Source: Grifola frondosa
Taxonomy: Eukaryota; Basidiomycota; Agaricomycetes; Polyporales; Grifolaceae
Direction of reading: 5' to 3'
Length of the DNA: 64,000 nucleotides
Assembly: GCA_001683735.1 (NCBI GenBank)
Contig: LUGG01000005.1
Coordinates: 496,001 to 560,000, forward strand
Under the pieces are notes generated by a model. That model searched no databases. It saw nothing but the letters and a program-made list of their open reading frames with translations, and was not told the DNA's origin. Positions 1-12,707 of the stretch are shown here, in pieces. Positions within the stretch are counted from its first letter, which is position 1. Each line of letters begins with the position of its first letter. The position numbers were made by a program, and so were the translations under genes.

Positions 1-1973
1 AAAAGACTCGAAGCAAGAAGCGGCGCCCCTTCACAGAAGAGGAAGACCGCGCGCTGAAAGCTGGGTACGACAAGCATGGTACTGTCTGGGCCACCATCGT
101 CAAGGACCCCATTTTCCAAGAACAGAACCGTCGATCCACAGACTTGCGAGACAGGTTCCGCAATGCGTTCCCAGACTTGTACCAGGCGGCTGGATACAAG
201 CCTCGGTCGACAGTCAAGAAGAATAAGAGCCAGACGCCGCAGCCGGTACGTGCGGCCACAGACGATCAACTTGCCTCAACCAGTGGGGCGGGACCCGTGC
301 GGCGGAAGAGAAGACACACAGACCAAGGGATGTTCCGCGGCGGCACGAAGAGCGTGCCTGAGAGTGCTAATTGTTCTGAGGATGAGGACAGCTCCGATGA
401 CGAGGAAAACTTGGCACCGTCTTGAAGGATCCCCTGCATTTTGCCCCACCAGAGGCATGACGCGAATGTCTGATCCCTTTTCCACTGAAATCGAGATGCA
501 AGCGCTCGACTCTCTCGCTGACCCGCTGTCGGTCCCCGACTTCATACCTAGCTCCTCTCTTTCGGAGATGACCGACTCGTCCCAATCCCAGGCATGGTCC
601 TCAGGCGTTGACACACCCCTGCACTCCACTGTATGGTCAACTGCTACGAATATTGCATCTCCCACATCCTCGAATCTATCAGCAGCGGACTACTTCCTTA
701 ACGATTCTCCCTTTACGCGTCGCGGTGATGGTTCGAATATGATGATCGGCAAGTCGGCATGGGACCACAGGACTGGCTCTCCGCAAACCCGCGCCTCGAG
801 CCATCCGCGGCATCGAGCAGCAACTCTTCGTACATCGGCGGCTTCTCCCCCGCGCCATCCTCCCCGTTCTCGTTCGCCAACCTCAACCACGGCGTGCTCG
901 ACCGCTACGACCTGTTTCCCGCATCGTATGCACACGATTTCGCGTCCGAGGTCGCGCCGGCGACACCCATTCGACGTTTCCGACCCGGACGTGTTCGCGC
1001 CGAGCAGCTTCCGTGGATTCACGCACCACTCGAACTACGCGGGCGATCTCATTTTCGGCGCGCGCACCCACCAGCCGCAGTACCCGATGGACTACGGTCC
1101 TGGATTTGGATTTGGGAGCGCGGGATTGGGTCTGTCTGGGATGCAGCCCCCAGCAAGCGCGGGCTTCACCCTTTGCAAATGCGAACCCCCGCGTTGCAGG
1201 CATAGATGAGATTGAGCTAACGTCTATAACCCTGGATGATCACTTAGACGTCATACGCGATCCCATGGAGGACGAGTCGATCGATACCGCCATGCCTAAA
1301 GATCCACAAGACCCCTCACTCACACTCTCCGGCCTCGCTTCGTTCAGCCTCCAACACACGTCACTTGAAGCATGGTGAACCTCTCGCACGAAATGCACTC
1401 CACGCCGCCGGGCACACCGCTGACGAGTTCTCGCTCCATGCGCACGCTCTCGAGCATGCACATCGCAGCCCCACACAACCGCTCTGTTTCCGTCCCACCG
1501 TCCGAGCACCGCACTGCAGCGCCGCGCGCCGCGCAGACGCAGCTCCTCAAGCCGAAGCCACTCCTAACACCTACGCGCTCGCTCTCGCTCATGGACCTGC
1601 TCCCTGCCCATGTCGATGCGCCGCAGCCCGCCAACGAGGCGTGGAGCGCGCCCGGCGACAATTATGACCTGCCGTTCCTCGACCTCCACTACTACAGCAG
1701 CAGCCCGCCCGGCGCGCCTGACGGTAGTGCGGACGCGACCACCGCGCGACAGGGCCAGGCGCTTGATCTCGCGCAGGCGTACGTGCACCCGACAAAGGCG
1801 CTCGGGCTCCCGCCATCGCTCGCTCAGCATATTCCGATGGGCTCGGTTGCACCGCCGCCACGCATGCTTCCGACGCACCACCGCGTGCAAAGCGCGGTGT
1901 CCCGCAGGACCTCCTGCTACGCAAGGGGAACGAGAACAAGCGAAAGCGATCAAGCTGGGATGGCTTGCGCTGA
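1..1973 (+). pseudogene. Myb/SANT-type DNA-binding protein, 3' part, frame broken
   Basis: The gene enters from the left edge. Reading from base 3 gives a Myb-like domain: RRPFTEEEDRALKAGYDKHG, then TVWATIVKDP, then RSTDLRDRFRNAFPDLY, the arrangement of telobox/SANT DNA-binding proteins. A basic linker and an acidic SEDEDSSDDEEN stretch follow, then a long Ser/Pro-rich region ending near RKGNENKRKRSSWDGLR. The protein can be followed only by switching frame at about 410, 462, 760, 970, 1180 and 1375, and again near 1895. Most switches are what loss of one base would give (for example at GACCACAG near 765). Because coding character continues across every switch, I infer one real gene carrying indels, either sequence errors or a dead copy. 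Probably a nuclear transcription factor or telomere-repeat-type binder; target unknown. Confidence 0.6.
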
Positions 1974-2363
1974 GTTCGTTGATTGGCATGAATGGATGGA
2001 TGGATGGATCGGTCTGCCAGTGTGGGCAGAAGGACTTGATGTTTCGGCGGTCTGATACTAGTATGCGCTGTGCTTCGTTTGCGTTCCTATGACCTGGGTT
2101 TCTTTTCTGCTTGCGCTTTCTTTCTGCATTGCCGACGTCGCATACAATAGCTTACAGCATCATCATCACACTATGTTTCCCCGTTCCATGTTCGTATCCA
2201 CTATGAGTACTCACGCATTGATCGATTATTTTGTATGGGATTCATTGGTTGGACTAAGAACGTGCCTCTAGGTAAGGTATTCACAGACAGAGTATAGCAG
2301 CAGCAACATGAGGGTCTCTAACAAGAAACAGTCTGGCCGAGGTCCGAATAGCATATACTCACC
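1974..2363. other. Intergenic, convergent gene ends
   Basis: Lies between the plus-strand Myb gene and the minus-strand transporter, so it should hold both 3' ends. Apart from the ATGG microsatellite I see nothing in it. Confidence 0.4.
1990..2009. repeat. (ATGG)n microsatellite
   Basis: Short run of four tandem ATGG units just downstream of the Myb-type gene. Confidence 0.6.
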
Positions 2364-4539
2364 TCAGAGCGACGTCTTCCCGCGCGGCTCATACGGGAGC
2401 AGCAGCGCGAGCAATCCGCTCCCGATGATGAGCGCGCCGGAGACGTACACTGGCACTGCCGTCGCGAGGTTCGCGTACAGCGCGATCACCGGCGCCTCCA
2501 CGAGCAGCGAATCAGCACGACTGAAAAGCAGAAGAGAGAGGAAGAAGACGCACAAGGATGCCGAAGACGCGTGTGGCTGTGGCGGTGAGGCCGTTGCCCG
2601 TCCCGCGATCCTTCGCAGGGAAAACTTCCGGGGAGAGCGCGTAAAGCACGCCATACATGATCTGCCGCACGGCATCCCACCACCCCATCAGCATACATCC
2701 AGTATGTAGCACACATCGAATGCGCTGCTCACGTTGCTGCAGAATGCGTACCCGCAATTCCACCCGAGGAGCGCGTTGGAGCTCCGCGCGGTGGTGCTCG
2801 CGAACAAGAACACCCCGGTGAGCCCTATCTCACGCGGGGGGTCGTTGAGTAATGTAACTATGCATGAACATGGGGACATTGCCCGCGAAGAGCGCCAGCG
2901 TGCCCCGGCGCCCGAGATATGGCTGCTCCACAGCCCACCCGGCGAGGAAGGCGCCTGGAACACCGATCACGCCAAGGATCACTTGCTGGGGGCCAATGTC
3001 AGTCTGGGAAGGGAAGCAGAGCGGGGAGGCGTACGTTGCGATAGGTCGTGTAGTATGTGCTATCTCCGAATCGCGCGCCGCGACTTGCCAGTCTGAACCC
3101 TATACTCAGACACGGGCATACCAATCAACTCGGAGTGCTCACAGATAGGGCAAGAAACTGTTGTAAAGTGTGGATGCGAGACCGATGATACCTGCAAGTA
3201 GTCAGCCTCTGCCCCGTAGAGGACCACACGGACGGACATACCCCAGAGCGCGATGAGCAGGCTGGTTGACCAGGCCATCTTCGGCGTCTGGAATAGGCAC
3301 CTGATATGGTCCATGCTGAAAGCCGAGCTCCCGCTTAGCACCGCCCGCGTTTGCGAGGGCCCCGCCTTCTCGCCCGCGCTCGTCAGGTGCTCCACGGTCA
3401 GGCTGCATGTACGGCCGTTGAATGCAGCAACTCGCTTGATGACAGCGACCGCATCCGCGTCGCGTCCGCGCCCCACGAGGAACCGCGGGCTCTCCGCGAG
3501 CGGGAAGGCGAAGAAGCGGATGCCCCACAGGAGCAGCGTCATGGCCCCAAGAGTGAACAGCAGGTAGCGCCAGCCCATGTTGTCTGCGCGCGCACACGTA
3601 CTCGAGCCTTGGGGGCACGAGAAGTTCGCGATGAGTGGCCATGCGATCTGTCGAGCTGGTGAGCTACCTGAACGCGAGCTTTGGCTGCGGAGAACTTACC
3701 AGGCTGGCTACGAGTTGGCCGACGGACCACCATATCGATAGGATCGTGAGGAGATACTGGTGGCTCCCCGGCACGAAGTCCAGGAAGACCGCAGAATCGA
3801 CTGGAAGGTTGCCGCCCACGCCAAGACCGAGGATCGCGAGAAGCGAAGCAAGGGTGACGAAATTGGGCGATCCTCCTGCGGCGAGCCCGAAGGCACCTGC
3901 AATGAACAACGTGATGTTGAAAGACCACCTGCACGAGATTTGGGCGTGGGCTGATCAGCACGATACGGTCATACTACTCGGTGAAAATAAAGACACAAAC
4001 CGTCTTCCCCAAATGTCACACCCCAGTCCCCCAGAACACGGCACCGACAAAGAGGCCAATATTGAGAGCCAATGACAAGAATGGTCCTTGGAATTCGAAT
4101 TCGGCTATGACGGGACTCAGAATGAGGCCACCTAGAAGCTGTGCGGACATCGATCAGCACTGAACCATCTGATCTGCGAGAGAGTGAGTTACCGGCCATA
4201 CGCTGTCACTGCATAGTAGAGGTTTAGCTTCATAAATGACACACGGTATTGTAATACGCACGCGAACCATCCAAATCCAGTCACGGCGAAGAGATACCAC
4301 TACACGACGCTCAATTGAGACGATCTTCGTGTCAAGACGGTTGGAAGATGACTCACCTGGTATTTGCCCATCCCAATTTCCTGTATCGCGCAGCTCAAGA
4401 CACGGGCTTTCGCCCGATACACAGGATCGATAGATCCTTCTTCGTAGAGATCGAGGGCAGGATCCTCGACGTAGACCGCAGGGCGATCTTGGAGGTAGTC
4501 GTCGTTCTTTTCCGCATCGCAAGAGGTCTTATTAGACAT
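2364..4539 (-). CDS. MFS transporter, SV2/SVOP-like
   Basis: Multi-exon membrane transporter. It starts at ATG 4539 (MSNKTSCDAEKNDD). The soluble N-terminus carries GSIDPVYRAKARVL and QEIGMGKYQ, a start usual for SV2/SVOP-like fungal carriers. Next come the first helix (WYLFAVTGFGWFADSVWP, split by introns), LILSPVIAEFEFQGPFL, and the loop DVWGRRW-like/SFNITLFIAGAFG. After that are GVGGNLPVDSAVFLDFVPGS with ILSIWWSVGQL, MGWRYLLFTLGAMTLLLWG, FPLAESPRFLVGRGRD and a C-terminal six-helix half ending PYEPRGKTSL. The PESPR-like loop after helix 6 is typical of this superfamily. Substrate cannot be read from sequence. Donor and acceptor sites near 4350, 4210, 3690 and 3200 look standard and no break was seen. 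Plasma membrane expected. Confidence 0.8.
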
Positions 4540-5229
4540 AGTGAGAGCAGGGCGAAAGTTTTTGAGCAGATGTGGGGTAGAGAGGTGCTTTAATAGAAAA
4601 AAATCTGCCGCTCAAGCTCCGGTCGCCGTCAGGGACGCTGAGGTCACTCTGGAGCAAACCGAACTGTCAATATCCCGGCCCATTTCAATCGGTACAATCT
4701 TGTGTGATACTTATCCATCAGCATGATTCCATTCTTTCGCACCCCATCCACGCACCAATCACACTCTGATCTTCATATACGCTTCATAAGCCATTCTAGT
4801 CAAATATGGCTCAGACATGCCCACCAACTCGCAATCGACGTTTGGAATGTTCCCAATGTCCGGGGATGGCTGAAGCCCCGGAAGATTCTAGGCGAGAGGA
4901 GATCGAATTTGACGCATTGGCACAGCACCTTCGGAGGTTGCCCGTATTAGGGAGGGTTAGCCGCAGCCACATCAAACCATGTAGTTATGACAGAAATGAA
5001 GACGAGTGATTGAAAATCATACGATTTTACTAAAAATGTTTGTTAGTAGAACTATAAATGCAAGTCACTCAAAAATCCTGTTGGAACAGAAGAAATAAAT
5101 TCCAAACTTCACCAGGTTGCACAACTTGAATTTTAAGCGGTTGGCATCCTCATTTTTGCCCGCTCTTGACAGCATATCGAATGGTGATGTGACTTATACA
5201 ACTGGGATATATTCGACAACAAAATCAGA
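4540..5229. other. Intergenic
   Basis: Upstream region of the minus-strand transporter and 3' side of the kinase-like gene. AT-rich around 5010-5110. No gene, repeat or RNA recognised. Confidence 0.4.
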
Positions 5230-6201
5230 TCACCGTTGTCGATACGGCGGAGGGTTGATAGGATGTGAATCTAAAAATCGACGTCGCTCATACCACTCAT
5301 CCAGGTCCTGTAGCGTGGCCTCAGCCGCGCAGCGTGCATCTGTGGGGCTAATCCCTTTGGGAGCCCTCGTCATCAGTGTCTCCACATCTTTGGCGAACTC
5401 TATGGGGACACATCGGCGGATATAGAAAACCAGCCCTATAAAACCGATAAGGATATTACTAACACAACATGGTTACCACAATTAAGAGACTTACGTGGAG
5501 TCCATGCCTCAGCCATCTCAGCAGCTTCATAGAGCTCGTCGCACCCGAGTTCGTGCCGCTCCGGTTCCTTAGCACCAAACTTGATGCGCATCGCGAGTCC
5601 GCACTCATGCGGCTCGGAACTATCAAAATCAATGATGAATGGCTTATTGTTCTCATCAACCACTATGTTCTGCTCGTCGAAGTCGCGATGCTCGACGCCG
5701 GCGCAATGAATCATCAATATGGCTTGCATCACAGCACATCTAATGATTTATCAGTAGTGAATGATGCCACTAGTTGACAATGGCTCACCGGAACTTGCGA
5801 TTCATTGCATAGAGATAGTATTCCAATGTCTTACCGATGTAACCCAGAACAAGACATCCGGTCCTTCTGTCATCTGTCACCCCTTCGAAGAGCCCGTAAA
5901 AGCGCGGCACGAATTCGCCTTGAAGGTCCTTCAATTCTCTCCGATATACACCAGCCTCGCGTCGCATACGATTGATCGCCTTCTTGCCATATGCAATTTT
6001 GAAGACAACGTCCCGCGGTTCCATACCATCACAGCAGAGACTTCCGCGATATATGCTAGAATTCCCGCTGTACAGGAACCTCAAATCTGTAACCGTGAAG
6101 TGTATTGGGGTGACATCTATGTTCTCAATGAAAGCAGGGAGATCGGCGTGTTCGATGCAATTTGGGTCTGTGGGGTCATGCGGAAAATTGAGAACCGACA
6201 T
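5230..6201 (-). CDS. Protein-kinase-like protein, intact copy
   Basis: Small kinase-fold protein with two introns, start ATG 6201 (MSVLNFPHDPTDPNC). The N-lobe shows an SSIYRGSL glycine-loop-like segment and VVFKIAYGKK as the likely Val-x-Lys strand. The C-lobe shows HRDFDEQNIVVDENN (HxD catalytic loop with downstream Asn) followed by FIIDFDSS in place of DFG. The last exon (about 5427-5233) ends NPPPYRQR. This matches the compact kinase-like/phosphotransferase families common in Agaricomycetes, whose substrates are unknown. It is related to, but clearly diverged from, the three kinase-like genes at 6.4-14.1 kb. No break seen, unlike those copies, so this is the member most likely to be functional. 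Confidence 0.65.
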
Positions 6202-6430
6202 CAAATATGGATAGATGGGGAGAAGGAAGGACGACAGAGTGCGGATGGAAGTGGCGCACGGCGCGGTCCCGTGACCGCACCGTTGTCAGCCACAGACGCG
6301 TCAATGACCCGCCACGAAACAAACATATGTGTGATTAACGGAAAAATTCAAACCCAACCCTTGGGATATATCCACAAAACCAAGTTCCTATAATTTCGAA
6401 TATATACATCTATTCCAAGTACATATGCAA

Positions 6431-7405
6431 TCATCCCCAGTGCAAGGCAGGCAAAGGCTCCCCGATGGCAGGACTATCGAACAACGCTCTGTCGTCATAC
6501 CATTTTTGCAGCTCTCTTATTCCGTCCAATGCTGATGCGTAGGCTTCTTCATAGCTAAAACCTGGGGAGCTCTCATCGCCAACTCATCCGGAGTGGTAGC
6601 CCATTCCGCAGGAACATAGCGATGCATGAATTGAACATGCCCTGTGGATCATCATTAAGTTTATTGGATATGTGCAGATTGACCTGGAATGTACGCAGTT
6701 GCCAAACGTCTGCTATGAGGCAGGAATCATGCATCTCCTCACAACCAAATTCCTCGCAGGTGGGCTCTTTGGCATTGAAGATCACAGGTATGACCTGTCC
6801 ACATTTATCATTTATGTCGCCGGCAATCTCGAAGTCGATGATGAAAGGGCGGTAGTTCTCATCAACGATGATATTTCGCTCCACAAGATCATTGTGTTGA
6901 ACACCGGCATGATGAATCAATCGAAGGGTTTTCAATGCAGCATGTCTGACAGGACGTCTCAGGAGTAATAAAGAAGCATGAAGCTACGTGACTCACCTGA
7001 ATTCTGCATTCATAGTCCAAAGACACCGAGACAAACTCTCCCTGATGTAGTCGAGAACAAGACATGCTGTATCTTCCTCATCCATCATCTCTCCCATGAA
7101 TAGTTCATGAAAATGTGGCACCGTAACATCCTGAAGCTTCTTGAATTCGTTGGAGTAGAATCTGGCCTCAGCGATAACATGCTTCATCCATCATTTGGTA
7201 GTCACAAGCTTGCAAACAACATCTTGAAACTGCCCACGCCGACAAGCATACCACAGTATACTGTTGAACTTGCACAATGAATCAGTTTGATGTCTCTGAC
7301 CTCAAACTTTGCAGCGGTGTTAGTAGAGGGCATGATGCATTTGAGCTCATAGAACTCTACGCATGTCTCGTCTGAAGGCCTGGTAGGGAATCTTAGTGTA
7401 GACAT
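6431..7405 (-). pseudogene. Protein-kinase-like gene, broken copy 2
   Basis: Starts at ATG 7405 (MSTLRFPTRPSDETC) and parallels the copies at 11.3-12.3 and 13.1-14.1 kb. Segments recognisable in order: LIHCASSTVYCGML, EARFYSNEFKKLQ, FMGEMMDEEDTACLVLDY, LIHHAGVQHNDLVERNIIVD (catalytic loop HNDLxxxN) and FIIDFEIAGD. The C-terminal part is WATTPDELAMRAP, then in another frame SYEEAYASALDG and GEPLPALHWG. Lesions: a frameshift near 7225 before the VVCKLVTTK segment, an in-frame TGA at about 7193 where the sister copy has Arg, and a one-C loss near 6566. The stop and the adjacent Trp codon both look like C-to-T changes from CGA and CGG. I take it as a decayed paralogue. Confidence 0.6.
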
Positions 7406-9530
7406 TTGGAATAGAGCGTATGGTATAGAGATCGAAAGCAGGATCAAAGATGGAAGTGGGAATGGTTGATGTTCATGTTTGAAAGTGGTGGCACCTATCA
7501 TAGCACATGTGCTTTCATGTGTGGTATCTTCACTCACTGGCACCAAGAACACAGACTTCTGGTGATTGGGGACCAGTGGCCTCCAGTGGCCCACTTCCCC
7601 CATAAACCACGTAGTGCCTTTGCACAGGTTGGATGAAAATGAGGAACCATTTGATACTAGCTTTGTACCCAGCGTGTATAACTGAAGTTAATGTTTTGTA
7701 TGCAGTTCTGATGGAGATTGATCAGTGGCTCGGAGCCACCTGAGGCTTGGCTATAATGATGACCACAAGTTACCGGTCAGCAATTCTACATCATTATCAA
7801 ATTAATTTGTGCCACTGTTATTGCTTTCTTTAGTTAGGCTGAGGTGGCCTCGACTGGTGAAGTGGCCAGTGGCTGCTGCATCTATATAATGGTCCGCTGT
7901 TTTTAATCTGCTGTTTCTAATATCTTGTCTTGACCATCATGCTGTTCTCGCTGCTGCGAGCCTTGGACCTTGCAAACTTCCACGAGCCCTGTACCCTGCC
8001 TTGTACCCCCGTTCCAGCGAGGACCCACGGTGAGGTGGATGTTGATATCACTCTGACTCTGAAGACATTGTGGATCTCCTCTTGTGACACTCTGGAATTT
8101 CTCCACTCCCCTACAGAATACTGTGCCCGAGGACATGGGCGAACTATTCAGATTGGGCATCGGTGCAGAAACAATGACCTTGGGGAATCTCCTCCCGCAT
8201 CGCTGATACTCTCTTGCCGACTCTAACCTATAAAATAACAAATATGAATCCTATAGATCGTAAAGTCAATAGCAACGAGATATAGTGCGAATGGGCTCTC
8301 GATTTCTCGCAGAGGTCCCTTGCACCGAGTTGTGTGACTGGTTATCCTCGCGAGTCGTACGTGAATCGCACTTCTCTGAGGTAGTGGAAATGCAGAACAA
8401 GTTAAAAGTAAATGCTTAGCAATATCGGTTCTTCGCGCACTCCACGCGTATCGCAACTAAAGAGGTCTCCTTGATCGTAGGTTCGAAGTCGCAGTGTGTA
8501 TGATGGTTTATTCGTATAGTCGCAAGTATCGCAGTCGCAGTTTCGCAGTGAGAGGAGAGCTTTTAGTGAAGAGTGGTCGTGATCGCAAGTGAAGCCGACG
8601 ATTTTGAACTCTGTACTTGTGGGGGGAAACTCGTATCTGATTTGTATCATACTATACACGAGTTTTTATGAATTATTCTATGTATCTGAAATGCGAAAAG
8701 ACCTCGGTACGAATCAAAAGCCGATCGCAAGTGCCTTGCGATGAACATATCCTGTGAAATACGATAGCTGGTAAGGGAAAGGTCAATCACTATAATGTCA
8801 AGAGTCTGGGATGAAACGCGACACAAGTAAGCTACGATAAATCAAGGAAATGGAAATACAGAATGTATGGTGGCTGAACTGCTACACCTGCCACGTATAG
8901 CCATGCACTGCACCGGCATGCGAAACATGCGAAGGCACACGTGAGTAGACGCGTGGCCTTCTCGGGGTGTTTATTGTAAAGGGGAACGTGTCGCACCGGT
9001 AGTACGGTCCGGAATACACCGCAAACAATAGTGGCGACGTCGCGTTGACGTGTGGAATCGCGTGGCACAGCTAAATCAGCTATGGGAAGAATCTAAGGCT
9101 GGGTAGGAGTCGACAGGACTGGGATCAGGGTTCGACGCATGTGATCCATCAGGTAGACGCATGTAGGACGCCGAACAATTGGGTCGCAAGTGTTTCGACC
9201 TATCACACGTCTCCATGTGGTGAATTTGAATGGCTAAATGACGTATTGCATGAGTTTGGGTGTGTACGAAGGGGTGGAGTCTTTGATAGTCTATGTTCGG
9301 CTGATCGCACGTCGCAACGAAGTTAGTTACTATTGTGCAAGTGACCTGCGACGACGTAATCGCAAGTGTGACTCGGTCTGCGACTTCTGCATGATCGTCA
9401 GATGCTTGAATGCGAAAATAGATTGATCCACGTAGCATGCGCCTTCATATCATCACCATCCTCCAATGACTCCACTGGACAATCTCCACAGTCTCTCTTT
9501 ATAGAACATAAGCAGACACCATACACTGAC
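7406..9530. other. Gene-poor stretch
   Basis: No gene supported. 7.55-7.90 kb carries several AGTGGC/GGCCACT-type words and a GGCTCGGAGCC palindrome near 7728, perhaps remnants of a mobile element. 8.4-9.4 kb carries the scattered TCGCAAGT/TCGCAGT words listed separately. Confidence 0.35.
8444..9390. repeat. Scattered TCGCA(A)GT words
   Basis: TCGCAAGT, TCGCAGT or close variants recur many times, for example near 8482, 8519-8550 (AAGTATCGCAGTCGCAGTTT), 8581, 8724, 9183, 9310 and 9359. They are interspersed, not a clean tandem array. Origin unknown; a degenerate minisatellite is the simplest reading. Confidence 0.35.
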
Positions 9531-10560
9531 ATGCCATCTCCCTGGCTGCTCTTCGACATATCTTACCAGTCAGGTCTAGGAGATAATAAAGACGAAACAG
9601 ATATTGAAGATGACAAGTTGTCCCCCTCACTTTGTAAGGAACTGTCCTTTAATTCTGTTCATCCTGGTCAATGGATGGCCCATACGTATGACAATGGGCA
9701 TCTACCTTCAATTCTGAAGGATGCTCCCTTGCATATTATTCAAACTCTAGGCAAAATTCTTCATATCCAGCCTCCGGACACGCCCAAAGTCTATAAAGAG
9801 AAGGCTCTTGATGGGACCAAGAATGTTTCAACCACGGAACAAGATATCAAGTTGAAGATGGAGAATATCGTTCACATACTGCTCATGGTTGAGCAAATTT
9901 TTCCAATCGCACAACAACAGCTCAAGCAGTACAGATTTGACTGGGATACAGCTGAACATCAACAATTCGCTGCACATGCCCTCCCAAGGCTTTCCAAAGC
10001 ACTCTTCCCTCGTCTTATCTTCAGTGAAAGTGATGTCACCCATTTGGCTTACTTGATCATATTCGATCCAGCTATGTGTGCTATTCTCTCTGTTCTAGCT
10101 GACAAGATTACCCTCAATAATGATTGTTCAATAGGCCTGACGGTGTGCCAGAGAATCTAGCTATTAAGTTCAACTGGCCCAATGTTAATGCACAGGGTGG
10201 TCACCTTTCCCAGATCTTAGCACAAGTACGTATCTCATAATTGTCTGTTACTTAACCAACAAAGTTGACCACATCTTGGTGTAGGTTTGGACCCAGATGG
10301 TCATACACAAGTGTTATCTTGGTATTTTGACCTCATGCCGAACTACATACTTCCTCGCATGAAACGATATAGACCCAACAACTCTATACATCTCTTGCGA
10401 TTACGGCGCTGCTGACTGTCCAATTTATGCAACCTATTATTGGCTTGCTTTAGCTATGAAGTTGATTAACAAAGATGTGCTTAACCTTCCTCGACCGAAC
10501 AACGGAGTGGTGAAGCCTCTCAGCAAAAAGGGATCAGCACTCGGTGGGGGTTGTGAGAGA
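9531..10560 (+). pseudogene. Unrecognised gene, broken
   Basis: Open from ATG 9531 (MPSPWLLFDISYQSG); an earlier in-frame ATG lies at 9402. The protein is soluble-looking with an acidic start (DETDIEDDKLS). It runs in one frame to about 10130, then continues in another frame as RPDGVPENLAIKFNWPNVN and, after an intron (about 10227-10284), as VWTQMVIHKCYLGILTSC and DPTTLYISCDYGAAD, LALAMKLINKDVLN, KKGSALGGGCER. Lesions are the frame switch near 10130 and an in-frame TGA at about 10361, where TGG (Trp) is the simplest ancestor. No family recognised. It sits inside the decayed kinase array and is on the opposite strand to it. Confidence 0.4.
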
Positions 10561-11301
10561 GTGAGTCTACTACCCCACTATCCTCCTTGATACCTCGTAC
10601 AACTTGTGGTTCATCAGAACATATTACTCACACTACATACCTCTGCCGCCACCACGGGCAGGCATCACCACAAGGAGTCAATCACGACTTGGATAAGCTG
10701 TTGTGGTTGTGGTGTGAGATTACGTTGTATCTGAGCATTATAGGTCACTGTACGGTTGGTTACATATTAGTCTTGCTCCATGTATTGATCATAAGTAATG
10801 ATTTGTGAAATACTGTAGGACCAGGTCGGAGGCCGGAGAACCACTGTAGGTGCAAGCAACATTCACGAAGATGCTCGCTTTCTGCATAGGATATAAGGTA
10901 CTATTGTTCTGTCAGTTCATGACTATGTTCAACATTATCATAGTACGGTAACTGCGAGCATGTTTGTGATCTATGGAACCGAGTGCTGACCCCCCAACCG
11001 GATGCAACTGTGTAAATATATTGGAGGTGGGACTGGAACTCCCACACTGGAAATGGAAATGGAAATGGTAGTGACATGACTGTGACATGTCTGTACACAT
11101 ACAGAAAGACTTCCCTGCAAACTGCATTGGGAAATGGCCACAATCAACATACTACAAATACGACTAAGTCTGTACTCTTGAACAATGTCCTCAATATGTA
11201 TATTCCAATGATGCTTGCAGTATAGGCCTTCATGTCATGTCGAATGAGACATCAATGATAAAAACATGTTAGGCTCGGGGTATGGGCAGGAACATAGAAA
11301 C
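10561..11301. other. Intergenic
   Basis: No gene supported. A GGAAAT-type short repeat (GGAAATGGAAATGGAAATGG) sits near 11049. Otherwise nothing seen. Confidence 0.35.
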
Positions 11302-12280
11302 TCACTGGCAATGAGATGCAGGCAAAGGATCACCGAGAGCAAGACTGTCAAACAGTGTTCTGTTTTCGTGCCATTTATATAGCTCATTGAATGTGTTCAA
11401 CACCAACATGTAGGCTTCTTCGTAGCTGAATCCGGGAGGTGCCCTCACTGCCAGTTCTTCTGGGGTAGTAGCCCATTCCACCGGCACATAACGACGCATA
11501 AATCCAACAGTCTCTGTGTGCAATGATCGAGATTATTGCACATGTGGATATCAACGTAAAAATGAAGGACATACTTGGCCACCAAACTTTCACCATGATG
11601 CAGGAACTATACATCTCCGCACAGCTGAAGTCTGCACAATTGGGCTCCTTAGTATGGAATATCACTGGTATTGCCTGTCCACATTTATGTCGGTCAGCGA
11701 AATCGAAATTGATGATGAATGGACAAAAATTCTCATCAACAACAATGTTTCTCTCCAAAAAATCATTGTGTTGAACACCAGCACGATGAATTAATCAAAG
11801 AGCCTTCAATGCAGAATGCCTAACAGGGCATTTCAGAAGCAATAAAGAAGTATGAATCTACATGACTCATCTGAATTGTGCGTTCATAGTCAAAAGGCAC
11901 CGAGTCAGGTGTTTCCCAACGTAGTCGAGCACAAGACATGTCATATCTTCTTCATCCATCATCTCTCCCATGAATAGTCCGTGAAAGTGCAGCACCATAA
12001 CACCCTGGAGCTTCTTGAACTCATTGGAATAGAATCCAGCCTTAGCAATGACACGCTTCATCTGATGCTTGGTAGTCACGAGCTTGCAAATGATGTCTCG
12101 AGACTTTCCGTCGCTGACCAGTGTGCCGTGGTAAACTGTTGAATTAGCACAATGAATGAGTTTGGCATCTCTAATCTCAAATTTCGTGGTGGCGTCGGCA
12201 GAGGGAATAATACATTTGAGCTCGTAGAACTCCATGCTTGCTTCGTCCGATGGGCTGGTAGGGAATCTTAGTGTAGACAT
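11302..12280 (-). pseudogene. Protein-kinase-like gene, broken copy 3
   Basis: Start ATG 12280 (MSTLRFPTSPSDEASMEF). Long open exon with LIHCANSTVYHGTL, DIICKLVTTKHQMKRV, AGFYSNEFKKLQGV, FMGEMMDEEDMTCLVLDY. After an intron near 11870 comes the catalytic segment LIHRAGVQHNDFLERNIVVD with FIINFDFADRHKCGQA, and a last exon with RRYVPVEWATTPEELAVRAP ending DPLPASHCQ. An in-frame TGA at about 11796 falls just before LIHRAGV. The sister copy at 6.9 kb has CGA (Arg) there, so one C-to-T change at a CpG explains it. Everything else is open, so the break is probably young. Catalytic loop is HNDF rather than the usual HRD. Confidence 0.6.
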
Positions 12281-12430
12281 ATGAAATAGAGCGTGCGGCC
12301 TAGATATCGAGTCTCGACAGCATGGGCACAGTTGCAAATGGGGTAGTGAGGTTAAACTATTTGGGGTGGTATAACTCCCCATGTATATCACGTGATGTTT
12401 TACACCTGCCTTTAGGCGAGAAGGAGGATT

Positions 12431-12707
12431 CACTGGGTGGAAATTTCAATATTATGTGCTAAAATATTGTAAACAAATTGTAAAGATAGTTCAAATATGT
12501 TTATCATAACCTTGTGTAAATTATTGTAAAGATATTGAAAACACATTGTAATGTTTTCAATATTTATTCAATAGGATCACAGCTTTACAATATCTTCAAA
12601 ATATCTTTTTCAACATTATGCCATTAAATATTATAAATGATATTTGAACTATCTTTATCATATTTTTACAATATCCTCGTCAAAAATATTGAAAATTCCA
12701 CCCAGTG
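12431..12707. mobile_element. 277-bp MITE with CACTG ends, copy 1
   Basis: AT-rich element bounded by inverted ends CACTGGGTGGAA at 12431 and TTCCACCCAGTG at 12707. It is flanked by the 3-bp direct repeat ATT (12428-12430 and 12708-12710). A near-identical element lies at 45810-46084. CACTR termini with 3-bp target duplications are the signature of CACTA/EnSpm-type DNA transposons; no coding capacity, so non-autonomous. It sits between kinase-like copies 3 and 4. Confidence 0.85.

Noticed and set aside
7920..8225. 98-codon plus-strand ORF considered as a gene
   Set aside because: No recognisable domain, no conserved-looking composition, and it lies in a repeat-like gene-poor region.
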